Origin: Dichotomocladium elegans
Lineage: Eukaryota; Mucoromycota; Mucoromycetes; Mucorales; Lichtheimiaceae
Length of the DNA: 64,000 bases
Assembly (NCBI GenBank): GCA_025716815.1
Contig: JAIXMN010000018.1
Span: 887,349-951,348 of the forward strand
Direction: 5' to 3'
This document shows, piece after piece, positions 12,607 through 22,545 of this stretch (the stretch's first letter is position 1; each line of letters opens with the position of its first letter). The notes under the pieces were generated by a model. The model did no database searches. It saw only the letters and a list, made by a program, of their open reading frames with translations, and was not told the DNA's origin. The position numbers and the translations under genes were made by a program.

Positions 12607-13436
12607 ATGAAGTTCAGTGCTGGTAAATATCACTGCGTTGAAGGATGAGAAGGACAGGACAGATAGTAGAAACACCGGGGTAGATGGATGGATGGATGGA
12701 TGGATGAATGGATGGTTGGTGAAGCAGACGCTCTACATTTTTTTTTTTGAGAATGTGATCATTCCAATTGATACACATGGTTCCAACGAATAGATGTCAG
12801 CTCTTCGCGCCGCAAGAGCAGAAAGGCTCACTTCACTGCCTCCTCGTCTGAGCGCCGTATCATCATGAGCTCGTCATTGTCCAAGGAGCTCCGCGAAAAA
12901 TACAACGTACGTAGCAGAACCTCGAACGACAGCAACATTTTACGCAAATGACGCTCGTTTCCCCGAGCTTACGCTGCCCGTGCCATTGTACTGAATTCTT
13001 CGTATATTCAAATGTATATATATTGTGTCTCTTATAGACTCGCAGCATTCCTGTCCGCCGTGATGACGAGGTCTTGGTTGTCCGCGGCAGCATGAAGGGT
13101 CGTGAGGGCAAGGTTGTCCAGGTCTACCGTAAGAAGTGGGTCATCCACATCGACCGTGTCTCCCGCGAGAAGGCAAACGGTAAGATAAGAAGAGGGCTGG
13201 AAGATTTTAGAGTGCACCTTACTTAGCTTTATATCTATCTTTAGGTGCCACCGTTCCTATTGGTATTCACCCCTCGAACGTTGTCGTGACGAAGCTCAAG
13301 ATCGACAAGAGCCGCCAGGCTATCCTTGACCGCAAGGATCGCTCCAAGAAGAAGAATGCCATGCAGCAGGTACACCGATTTTACCCCCGTTCGTGAAGTA
13401 ATTACATATTGACATTTTTTATTTGGGTAATAGTAA
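12607..13436 (+). CDS. RPL26: 60S ribosomal protein L26 (uL24)
   Basis: This is a large-subunit ribosomal protein near the exit tunnel. Exons are 12607-12622, 12794-12906, 13038-13179, 13245-13369 and 13434-13436, giving 132 residues. The first exon is only 16 nt (MKFSA), joined to [15 protein letters not shown], the invariant L26 start. A downstream ATG at 12865 ([13 protein letters not shown]) is internal, since L26 proteins run through it. The KOW motif is [20 protein letters not shown]. The last coding exon appears to hold only TAA, after the intron GTACAC...TAATAG. Without that splice the frame would continue for nine residues (VHRFYPRS, then stop), so the C-terminus is the least certain part. 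Confidence 0.95.
12684..12716. repeat. GGAT tetranucleotide microsatellite
   Basis: Tandem ggat units with one interruption lie inside RPL26 intron 1 (12623-12793). It is simple sequence with no evident function. Confidence 0.85.
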
Positions 13437-13799
13437 ATCTCCCGGATCCCGCCGCCGTACCCGATATTTCCTATTTGCATGCAATAAAATTCTACGCATT
13501 CAACAAGATTTTTGCTTAATCTCTACAAAATTCTGGATGCCCTTCTTCCTAACGTGCTTGCTGGAGAGGATACTCTTTTTTGGTATTTCATGTAAATAAC
13601 ATACCATCCATCATTAAGTTACAGTCATTCTTCGTAAAAGTAAAAATGGATAGCGAGCGACATTGTGCCGAATAACTTCGTCATGTCATATTTTTCATAA
13701 TCTCTGGAGTCGCAAAGTCACGAAACCGTGTTTACCAGAGGTTCGTCTGTTTCAAAATGATTCTTTTTTAGGTTGGACAAGGTCACGTGCATCAGAAGT

Positions 13800-14540
13800 G
13801 ATTTGTTTTATTCTACATTCGAGGAGCTATCTGACCTTGTTGGTTACGCTTGATGTATGCTCAAGCGAAATTATACATACATTCAGATGAGTGGGGAGGT
13901 TCAAGCACAGCTACGCAGTGTGCAGCAAACATGGCAAAGTACCTAAGGATGCACCTTCAGTCAGTACAGGGGCGGGCATTACGATATGGAAAGGAGCCTT
14001 ACAGACTTTAATGCAACAAAGAACCAGCAGTCGCCTATGCGTTCCAATTGAACATCGTAAGTTCTACTGGAAAATGTGCTGACGGGAATCCATCCATTGC
14101 CATAGACCAGATTATAAAGCAGTTGCGCAAACGGTTGGAGCGACTTGAAAGCAAAGACCTGGGAGTCCCTTAACTGTGTGCTCCCATCTAAGTAAGGCTC
14201 TGCCTTTCGTATTAACATAAAACGCAGCATGGCATGGTCCAAAAAACGGATTTCCGCTGCGGTTACAACAGGAAAGACGAGAGTAAAAAGAACCAAGAAT
14301 TCGGAATCAATCCCGGCTTGATACTCCCCGCAATCACCACCTAAGGAGAAGAAGAACTCATATCAATCTCAAGTTGTAAACAGGGAAACTGTAGCTCGAC
14401 ATCATCTAAGTTTCTTTCATGCTACAATGGACAAGGTGGATGAGTATGAAGATATGAGGCGTCATTGTTTAGCAAAGCATTATACACCAGCTCATAAGGG
14501 CTAAAGATATCTCGCATTATGTTTACACACATACATTGGT
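13800..14540 (+). pseudogene. Decayed Tc1/IS630-like transposase, copy B
   Basis: The plus strand encodes FRINIKRSMAWSKKRISA near 14205 and LSFFHATMDKVDEYEDMRRH near 14409. These are the two segments also seen in copy A and expected in Tc1/IS630 transposases. The DNA from 13840 to 13900 aligns with 7870-7915 and with the reverse complement of 59050-59130. Frames shift repeatedly and stops are present. Flanking sequence 13437-13800 and 14540-14785 holds no recognised gene and may include more of the element. Confidence 0.75.
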
Positions 14541-14785
14541 CAGCTCTGGATATTATCCTGTTTATATCTGGATAAGTTTCGGTGTGGAGTGTACAGTACA
14601 TCAGAGATGTATCTACTGTTGTCTAATGAGCATTTTCCTGTTGATACGATAGTTTTATCCAAAACTTGAATATGAAATTTAGAAATAAAAGTAACGAGAT
14701 AGCGGTGATTTTTCTTCCCTTTTCGTCTTTAACGAAAGTTTTCAGCTCATCTAAAAAAATAACAGCATCTTCACATCGTAACCTG

Positions 14786-15655
14786 ATGGAACACAGAACT
14801 GTTCTAGAGTCTCTTGATCAATCGGCCGAGATCAATGGTTCTGCATTACCAAATAATGTTAGAGTTATTGTTGATCCGATTGATCCGCGAAGAAATCCTG
14901 ATGCTATTGTGGAGCGACAAAGTTGCGCATCAGAATCTCGCATTAATGACGACGACCAGACTGCACCAAAGGAAGAAACCAAGCGGACTAGACAATCTAC
15001 CGTAAAAATGCAGAAGTCATCAAAACTGACACCCAAAAAATGGACGCTAGAGCATCTGCTTCATAATTCCAATAGCGAATTGACGAAATGCGCATCTCTC
15101 AAGGCAACACTTCTCCGTAAAAATACTTTGTTATCTAAACTGACTGTGTTGCTGTCGTTTCCATCGATACAGGAACGCATTAATTTTCAGCTGCTTAATC
15201 TTTTACCGCAAGATGACCTTGACGAGCTCTGTAAACTCCTCCCGCCGGCCGATATTAACTTTATAAAATATAACGAAGCTGAAGAACATGCAACGGAGAT
15301 TGTCGCAGAGTCCTTGGAGGAGTACGAGACCATGTCTACTCTACCTGACACATACTTTCCCATTATCTCTTCGAGATTCGTATCCCCCGAATTTATTCGA
15401 ACCGTAGAGGATTTCCAGATTCTGTTGAGCAATGGACACTATGAACTCGAAGCCCCGCAGGTAGAAGAGCCGAAAAAAACGGCGGGAAGGAAACGTAGTA
15501 ACTACACAGAAATTGAGGAAGATCTGTTCAAGGTAGAAAATAAATTACTAGCTGGCACAACACTCTAATCTACTTTTGTGTATTAGGATGAACAATATGA
15601 AGCTTACTGGGGAGAGCGGTTGAAAAAGTCCAAGAACAAGCGGAGCAGAAAGTAA
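14786..15655 (+). CDS. ASX/DEUBAD-domain-like protein
   Basis: Exons 14786-15532 and 15587-15655 give about 270 residues; the frame is open back to 14666, so an N-terminus 40 residues longer is possible. The core WTLEHLLHNSNSELTKC, then LLNLLPQDDLDELCKLLPPAD and VEDFQILLSNGHYE, follows the pattern of the Asx-homology (DEUBAD) region of fungal nuclear proteins: LL-N-S-L, a middle helix, LLP-D, then F-LL-G-Y. Exon 2, DEQYEAYWGERLKKSKNKRS, carries the YWGERL block I associate with the same fungal family. DEUBAD domains bind UCH-type deubiquitinases, so a chromatin role is an inference. A basic N-terminal stretch could be a nuclear signal. The family call is by pattern, not by search. Confidence 0.72.
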
Positions 15656-15794
15656 CTTCCAGAGACTCCACACACGCACACACATGCACGTCTGTTATTT
15701 GTATATACAATGTATATTGTTTTCGGTACTTTGTTTTCAGAAATACTATGTAAAATGGATGTTACACGCATAAGAAAACGAGTCAAAAGCCAGG

Positions 15795-15900
15795 GATGCT
15801 CATCAATGGAACTCGTAGACGATTGAGCTCTACGTTTCATAAAATGCTGTCAGGATACTTTTTATGGAGTAATGACCATCGCTGTGCTGACCAAAGGTGC
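15795..15900 (-). pseudogene. Transposase fragment, copy F
   Basis: About 100 bp align at DNA level with 58830-58950, part of the transposase helix-turn-helix region of copy D: ctcatcaatggaactcgtag and gctgtcaggatac correspond to ctcttcattgagaatacgcg and gctgtcagggtcc, and both continue into gtaatg-cca-tcgctg. It is too short and broken to code. The surrounding 15656-16805 has no recognised gene. An open plus frame at 16497-16784 has no motif I know. Confidence 0.5.
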
Positions 15901-16805
15901 ACTCATAGTTATGTTTCTGCAGGTTTGTTTGTTATCCGAGCGAGCATCATACAAGACTCTGTAGCTTTATTGTTCATCATCACGTACTATCAATATGAAC
16001 TCGAAAGCTACAGTATCTCCAATGCCGAGATTGGAAAGACAAGTAGACACATGTAGTTATGAAAGCAGAACAGTCTCCTGGATTTATAGCTGTCTAAGAT
16101 GACATGAAAATTCCTGGTCATCAATGAAAACCCATGTTCCGCTCCACGCTTGCTGAATACAAACGGAAGCTGCGCACATAGATAGCTTTCGCACTTACAC
16201 GTGTGGTTTTGTGCGTGGCAATGGCCAGAACAGTGTTCTTCTCCCCCCACCCCAGAGACAGTTGCTGATACAGACGATTTCAACGCGGAAGAACCACATG
16301 AACCACCCTGCCCCCCCCCAAAAAAACCTCTAGTGGAGCCAGTAGACGAAGGGCAACGACTGCACTCTAGTTCAGTGGTCGAGTAACTATAAGGTACATG
16401 GAAAGGAGATCACATATATCACCCGAGGTGATGAGCGAATCCATTTGGGAGCATTGTCGAAGTAGTTACAATGAATGTGGATACAGTATTTAAGATGTGA
16501 AGGTGATTGGTGTTCATCATCGCCCTAAATGCAATATGCATCTGATCTTTACTGTGATACCAGAAGGTTGTTACGAGTTGTCAGAGTACCTGTCCATTAC
16601 TGTCCATCTCGACATTGTGGATGATTTTCTGTGGTATCCCATGTTCTTCCATGCGTCAGCGGTGGCCATCGCTACCGGTCCCATGGACCAGCATAAACCT
16701 GGTCTAGCAGTTGAAGCTACGGTTGTGTATAACCTAAGAGCGTTAACGCTGGTAGACTTTAAACAAATCCTTGTAGATCATTAAGCAGCTCTGCTGAAAG
16801 TCTGT

Positions 16806-17246
16806 TTAACCTGGCATTGTATCTATAGAGGTTACTTGTCATGGCAGGTCTGCAGAGAGATCGTTTATATAAAACAATAACAAATGCTATGGGACCGGTG
16901 GAAACTGTGCCTCTGAACCCGTTGAGAATGACTAAAAAATAACGAAACTGACGGTAAGATGGTCTCTAATGTGATGAGGATAGAATGGTTAAATTCCACG
17001 GGTTAGAATACATACGTAGCAATTGAATCAACTGACATTATAAAGAAAAGACGAAGAATATAATTCTGTTATTAGAGACCATCTTACCGTCAGTTTCGTT
17101 ATTCCCTCCTCATTCTCAACGGGTGCAGAGGCACAATTTCCACCGGTTCCATAGAATTTATTATTGTTTTATATATATGATCTCCCAGCAGACAGGCCAT
17201 GACAGGCAAATCCTACAGATACAACGGCATATGAGAAAACAGGTTA
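16806..17246. repeat. Long inverted repeat (foldback element)
   Basis: The left arm 16806-16970 and right arm 17071-17246 are reverse complements at most positions. The innermost 33 bp (16938-16970 against 17071-17103) match perfectly by eye. Both arms carry a block like ataaaacaataa, then accggtggaaa and ctgtgcctctg (or its variants), then cccgttgagaatg. About 100 bp of AT-rich sequence separates them. A transcript would fold into a hairpin of roughly 165 bp. A MITE or internally deleted DNA transposon is the simplest reading. Confidence 0.88.
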
Positions 17247-17539
17247 AGTACGTAGCAATATCATTTTATGGCTAATGAACGGAAACCCATCAAATCGTCA
17301 AGGACGAATACATACATACATACACGGACCATTCAGTACGTTTTGTTAATCTTTATATATACATCTAATATATCAGAAGAGGTGAGGTGGAAGCGACTTC
17401 ATGATGAGAAGTTTATTAGCAATAATATGCATTATCTCCATGTTCCTACGAGTAAAAATCCTTCTTCCAATTGCCTATATCGTTCACCTAGTGCTTGTGA
17501 TTTCGATGTCTTCTCTTTTGGCTCATTGCCGTGAACGCA

Positions 17540-17670
17540 TTTTCTCCACTGGTACTGATTAAGTCGTTTGATCCAGTTGTTCTCACATTGAATATCTGCG
17601 TAGCATACTGTGCAAAGATAACCCCGAGCTTACTGACACGCACATTCTCAAGCGAAATGTTTGTTACAAT
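17540..17670 (+). pseudogene. Transposase N-terminal remnant, copy C
   Basis: The stretch with ttgaatatctgcgtagcata and aagcgaaatg aligns with the reverse complement of about 59090-59180 in copy D (ctgaatatctgcgtagtata ... cagcgaaagg). It lies about 300 bp beyond the right arm of the foldback. It is not open in the matching frame. Confidence 0.55.
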
Positions 17671-17735
17671 AAAAAGCTATTCAGTGATTCAATATAACAT
17701 AAGGACAGGTAGGCATGACTATACAGCACAGCCCA

Positions 17736-19017
17736 TTAGTTATCACGCAAAACCCGTTCTTCCTCCTTATGTTGAATTTCGGGCTTCGTGGCGTAAATCA
17801 GACGGAAACGAGTGGATACTTGATGAGTCATCGCGTCCTCAAAGGCTTCCTGCACAGTATTATCATACTCTTCCTTCGTAGTGGGCGTCAGCTGAGTCAC
17901 CATGAACTTCACCGCTGGAAGTGCCAACCGTTGGATGGCCAAGAAAACGACACCAGGGTCCCCTCCCCAAGGGCCTACCATATAATATGAGGCCAATTAT
18001 TGTTATTTTGAGTAATCCCTTTTCACTCTTCAGATCTTCCTAAAGCTGTACCCACAACATCCATGAGACCCAACATACCGATTGGCACGTCATAATTCGT
18101 GTCTTTGATATCGATGAAACCGGCCTCTTCGAGGAACCGCGACACTTTGTCGCCGATGAATGAATCAAGTTGTCGCTTGCACATGGCGCTGTCAACTTTG
18201 TACAAATCGCATATAAAACGAATCAGGACATGTATCCAATCTAACAGGATAGCTACACATGCTTACTCCATGACTCGATTTTCGCAAAGGCAGAAGTGGC
18301 GTTATTGTATTTGTTGACAAGCTCGAGGGCTTCAATCGCACCTCCAGGTTTGAGAACGCGCCTCATCTCTCTGACCGATTGCTTATACTGATTAACTGAA
18401 AGTCCCATCACCAAGAATCTCTGGAAGACGAAGTCGAACGATGCATCCTCAAAATCCAGCCCTGTTCCGGCATTCATCACCTTAAAGCAGACGTTTGGTG
18501 GAGCATCCTCGGTGACAAACACGTCGGCCATATCAATGCCTACAAAATAAGACCTCGGATAAAGAGCTGCCATATCCTATGTGCGTTTGTCGTCCCCCCC
18601 CCATTAGCATAAGGAAGAGGCAAGCATGATAATATCGCCATATCCGCTTACCCTAGACCACCAGCCTGGGCCACAGCCAACATCGAGAACACGGATACCT
18701 TGCTGAAGTTTCTCGTGGATATCAGACTTGAAGAGGCTTATGTCGGCATGTGAGAATCGTTGCATACAAGAGATTCTGTACGCATCTTTTGTATATTACC
18801 TTCCCATCAGATTCCTGTCCGTTTCATTAAAACCGTAGTCAGAAAACTTTTGCTCACAATTGGGTAGCTATATAACTTACTTCCAGAGCTCATGGTTAAT
18901 CTTTAAACGCTCGACTTCGCCTTGGTCACTAGGTAAGATATAAGCAATCTCCGCACTGTCTGCAAAGCGACGTCCGGCACTCCACGAAAATGTAGTATGT
19001 GCCACTTGGCGAGACAT
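17736..19017 (-). CDS. SAM-dependent class I methyltransferase
   Basis: The substrate is unknown. Exons are 18881-19017, 18800-18814, 18652-18736, 18267-18576, 18052-18195 and 17736-17974, giving 309 residues. Motif I is VLDVGCGPGWWS (residues about 68-79), then YPRSYFVGIDMADVF (motif II region), DFEDASFDFVFQRFL and REMRRVLKPGGAIEALEL. The C-terminal part, KEEYDNTVQEAFEDA, is typical of fungal members of this superfamily. Exon 2 would be only 15 nt (NLMG); it is the weakest splice but keeps phase and gives WKNLMGSLFKSDIH. No neighbouring biosynthetic gene hints at a pathway. The superfamily is sure and the exact role is open. Confidence 0.88.
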
Positions 19018-19348
19018 TAGGAAAACAAAAAGAAACAGTAATTGAAGGACATCCAGATATTGCGGTGGATATGTACACATATATATACTGCTTTCTATGT
19101 TACAATTCATTGTGGTTTGTCTTTGATATGAGTTCCTATAATCCCACGTCTCTCATTGGGCAAATCCCTGAATGGGTAAATCTCCTGAAAGAGAGTGCAG
19201 AAAAAATAACCGCACTTAATCCACGTTCGTGACATTGCGCGCTATTTTACTAGAGCCGCACACTCTTAGAATGATGAATATCGTGTCCAAATAAAGTTTG
19301 ATCCCCTCTGACGATAACGATTTTATTGTTACATGATCATGAAGGCAT

Positions 19349-20052
19349 TTAGATGAGACCGATCTAGTATGTAGTTTCTCAGTCAGCGATTTTCCCTTTA
19401 CGAGCATATTCATGCAAGCCACCCATACACATACCTTGTTGGCAACATCAAGAGCATCAACGTCAGCAGTGAGGCGGACATAGGCCTTCTTCTCACCGGT
19501 AGGGCGGATAAGAGTGTTGACCTTGAGGGCCTCGACGTCATAAAGACGCTTGACAGCATCCTTGATCTGGTTCTTGTTGGCCTTAAGATCAACGATGAAG
19601 GTCAAGGTGTTGCATTCCTCGATCTTCTTCATGGCAGACTCGGTGTTCAAGGGGCTGCGGATGACGCGGTACTGATCCATGCGGGGAAGGTGGGGGACCG
19701 ACTTGCGGGCGTACTTGGGCTTACGGGCCAAGCGCAAGGTCTTTGGCAGGTGGAAATGGGTCGAGGTGCGAACCTTACGAACCGACTTGCTATGGACACC
19801 CTTGAGGGCGGCCTTCTTGGCAGCGAGGGCTTTGTCCTTGGGAGCTATTATCAGCATCGTTAGACATTTACTCACTTTTGCGCGTGCCGCAAATGAAAAA
19901 GCATTGTGGTCTCCGAGTTCGAATCCATCCATCCATCCAACCATCCATCCCATTTCCGTCCTGTGAGCTATCACACGCGTGCATCCCTATGCTCAAAATA
20001 CGCATCCATCCTAAACAGAAATATACTCACAGGTCTTGCTCTTGGGCGCCAT
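19349..20052 (-). CDS. RPL25: 60S ribosomal protein uL23 (L23a / yeast L25)
   Basis: This large-subunit protein sits at the tunnel exit and binds 26S rRNA and nascent-chain factors. Exons are 20031-20052, 19435-19844 and 19349-19363, giving 148 residues. The first exon is 22 nt (MAPKSKT). Conserved stretches are [55 protein letters not shown] and [20 protein letters not shown]. The last exon is 15 nt and gives IGLI-stop, matching the usual IG(Y/F/L)I terminus. The splices are supported by that terminus and by phase. Confidence 0.96.
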
Positions 20053-20954
20053 GGAGATGATATAAGGAAGAGAGACCGAGCTCTACTTGGCCCTGGTGGC
20101 TTCTTGCTCTCTCCCACACCCCCCTCTCACAGTACTTCCCTTCCCCCCCCACTCCCCCGCACCTGCGGAGTTGTAAATATGATGTTCATTTGAGTACATC
20201 CGTATGGCCGACATTCTAGGAAAGCCATCTCTGAAGATAATGGCCTTCTTTAAATGGGTCACTAGAGGAATATCTCTCTCAAATTGTCAATTTACAGTGT
20301 TACTCCAGCCTTTAAACATTAGGATTTGTTTGTTTCTCCCGTATTTCCCAAAGCAGAGGGTATTCAGCGAGTGCGCTTCGTCAAGCTATAGATCCCTTTC
20401 GATCCCTCTAGAAGAGAATGTCGCAATATGACATGATATAATGTATTAGAAATCCCTAGGAGATCCAAATTCTCATTATTGTGCCATATAAAATTAGGTC
20501 GAACAGATTTAGCAACGCTTGCATGACACTTAGCGATCAACAATCCTTCAAACCGCTCATAAGCACTACACATTCTCTTTTTTATGGAGGGGTTCCGTGG
20601 ACGCGCACAAAAATACGTTAAGGTTGGACATCTGGTCAAGCGCATTATGACGACTCCTTTGCTATCCGATCATTGCCATGTAAATAAATGTGAATATGCA
20701 AATTCTAGGATTTAAACAAAAATCATGCGTTGATTTTTCATTTTTTTTTGTGTGTAAGGGCCAGCAAAATTGGGACTGAATGGGGTTTGCCTTGTGTATG
20801 TAGTGGTTGTAGATTCATGCATCGCACCAAATGTGGGAATAAGAACGATAAATTAGAGAGAGAGAGAGAGAGAGAGATATCATCCCACTATTGAGATAAT
20901 TCGTTTGGTCGTACAGCGGAATGGCCATGTTCGTCCTTTTGTACCTTGTTTCTT
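20053..20954. other. Intergenic region with AG microsatellite
   Basis: This 0.9-kb spacer contains the uL23 promoter side and the COX6 3' side. Pyrimidine-rich blocks lie near 20105-20160. An alternating AG run occupies about 20854-20876. No gene is recognised. Confidence 0.55.
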
Positions 20955-21444
20955 TTACAGGTTCATCTCTTCCTTGGTCAAGACGCCCAATTCCTGTCGA
21001 AGGGGCGCCAATTCATCCAAGTACTGCTTGTACTGGCCTTCGTTCTCGACCTTTTCCTTGATGCCCTCAAAAATGCGGACAGCGGTGGCGTAGTCGTTGA
21101 CGCGACGGGAGGCTCTCAGGGCAGACTCGATCACGGACGGGGCAGGGACTAGATCGTAAGCGAAAGCATTGTTGAGTCCGCGCTGGAGCTCGAAAAGATC
21201 TTCGACGCCATCGAAGAACTTGACATAACGCTCAGTGAAGGATTCAAAGCTTTCGTCCTCGTGAGCGCTGGAATAGAAGCGGGTGCTCAAGGCTACATTA
21301 TTATGAAGAGTTAATGATGGCGCGTCGGCAATTAATCAAAGCCGGAAATGGTAGCTCCAAATTACCCAGAGTAGAACGAGCAGGCGCGATGGCACGGGCA
21401 GTGAGGGAGCGGGCTACAGCGCCAGTAAGAGCAGTGCGAAGCAT
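20955..21444 (-). CDS. COX6: Cytochrome c oxidase subunit Va (yeast Cox6)
   Basis: This is a nuclear-encoded structural subunit of respiratory complex IV on the matrix side. Exons 21366-21444 and 20955-21292 give 138 residues. The N-terminus MLRTALTGAVARSLTARAIA is an Arg/Ala/Ser-rich, acid-free mitochondrial presequence. The mature part has ESFTERYVKFFDGVEDLFEL, RGLNNAFAYDLVPAPSVIES and ALRASRRVNDYATAVRIFEG, clearly Cox5A/Cox6. It is transcribed away from the complex I gene across a 187-bp gap. Confidence 0.96.
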
Positions 21445-21631
21445 TGTTATATGGAGGAGGAAAGAGAAAGACGGGTGGGTACTACAGAGTGTGTGGGGGA
21501 AAACAACACAGCAGGGGATTTCCCGTTGTTCGCTTTTAAATTTTTGATGACGCAATAAGCACGACTTATTTTTCGGGAGAAGGACAACAAGCACTTGGTC
21601 CCGTACAACACACGCCCACACAACCGCCGCC
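21445..21631. promoter_or_regulatory. Divergent promoter region COX6 / NDUFS4
   Basis: The two ATGs are only 187 bp apart and point away from each other, so both promoters and leaders must lie here. Two respiratory-chain subunits sharing one spacer suggests common regulation (inference). I do not recognise a specific factor site. Confidence 0.6.
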
Positions 21632-22342
21632 ATGCTCGCCACTCGATCCTTGAAGGCTGCAGGCATTCGCCCTGCCATGTGGTCTGCTCGCCGCTTGGTC
21701 TCCACTGAGGTCTCGCACATTACTGAGCCTGTTCCTACTGCTGTCGATGCTGTCTCTGGTGCACCTGGTACGGCCCTTTCATTGTTCCATTCTTTCATCG
21801 ACATTGATCCTTATATCTCTTTTACTTTTGCTTGAATCCAACAGAGGCTCTTACTCTCGAGCGCACCGTTCGTATTTTCGCCCCTGCCAAGTCTGCTACG
21901 CAGTCTGGCAAGAATAGCACTCGCCATTGGCGTATCAACTTCGATATTTTGCCCGATGCTGACCGCTGGGAGAATCCGTTGATCGGTTGGGCTTCTAGGT
22001 ATACTCATATGCACCTTCATGGCGTCCGATCTCTGAACGTATATGCTGACCATGCGCTTCTTTGCATTCTAGTGCTGATTATCAGCAGGCTCTGACAATG
22101 AAGTTCCTTTCGAAGGAGGACGCTATCCAGTTTGCTGAGAAGCAAGGTATGAAAGACTCACCTGAGGGAGGATACTCTTTTTAAACAGATCACTTATACA
22201 TACGTTTTCTCGCTCTGCGTGTGTGTTTGTAGGCTGGAGCTACTATGTTCAGGAACCTAAGAAGGCCAAGTTCGTGAAGAAGGCATATGCAGACAATTAC
22301 AAATACTCTCCCAACAAGCTTAGACTCATCAAGACCAAATAA
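21632..22342 (+). CDS. NDUFS4: NADH dehydrogenase (ubiquinone) 18-21 kDa subunit, NDUFS4 type
   Basis: This is an accessory subunit of mitochondrial complex I near the NADH-binding module. Exons are 21632-21767, 21845-21998, 22073-22146 and 22233-22342, giving 157 residues. The start MLATRSLKAAGIRPAMWSAR is a mitochondrial presequence. Family blocks are RTVRIFAPAKSATQSGKNST, HWRINFDILPDADRWENPL, GWASSADY, FLSKEDAIQFAEKQGWSYYV and the basic C-terminus KLRLIKTK. All introns are GT-AG and short (74-86 nt). Confidence 0.96.
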
Positions 22343-22346
22343 ACAA

Positions 22347-22368
22347 ATATATATATATATATATATAT
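22347..22368. repeat. AT dinucleotide microsatellite
   Basis: An alternating AT run starts a few bases after the NDUFS4 stop, in its 3' flank. Confidence 0.85.
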
Positions 22369-22545
22369 GTTTATACTTTATTTCCAAAAGATAGACTTTG
22401 CATCGTTGACATATCAGCAGGTGAGAAGGATTTCTCAACTATTTGATTCAGACAGACGGAATATGTTCTGTTGCGTGCAAGAACTTGTGAATTGAGTAGA
22501 TACAACCTTTATTTTCAAAATAAAGTAAGGAACGTTCTTTCTTCA

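Noticed and set aside
19880..19935. tRNA-like T-arm sequence gagttcgaatcc in the uL23 intron 1
   Set aside because: I could not build an acceptor stem, D-arm or anticodon arm around it, and the flank is a ccat microsatellite.
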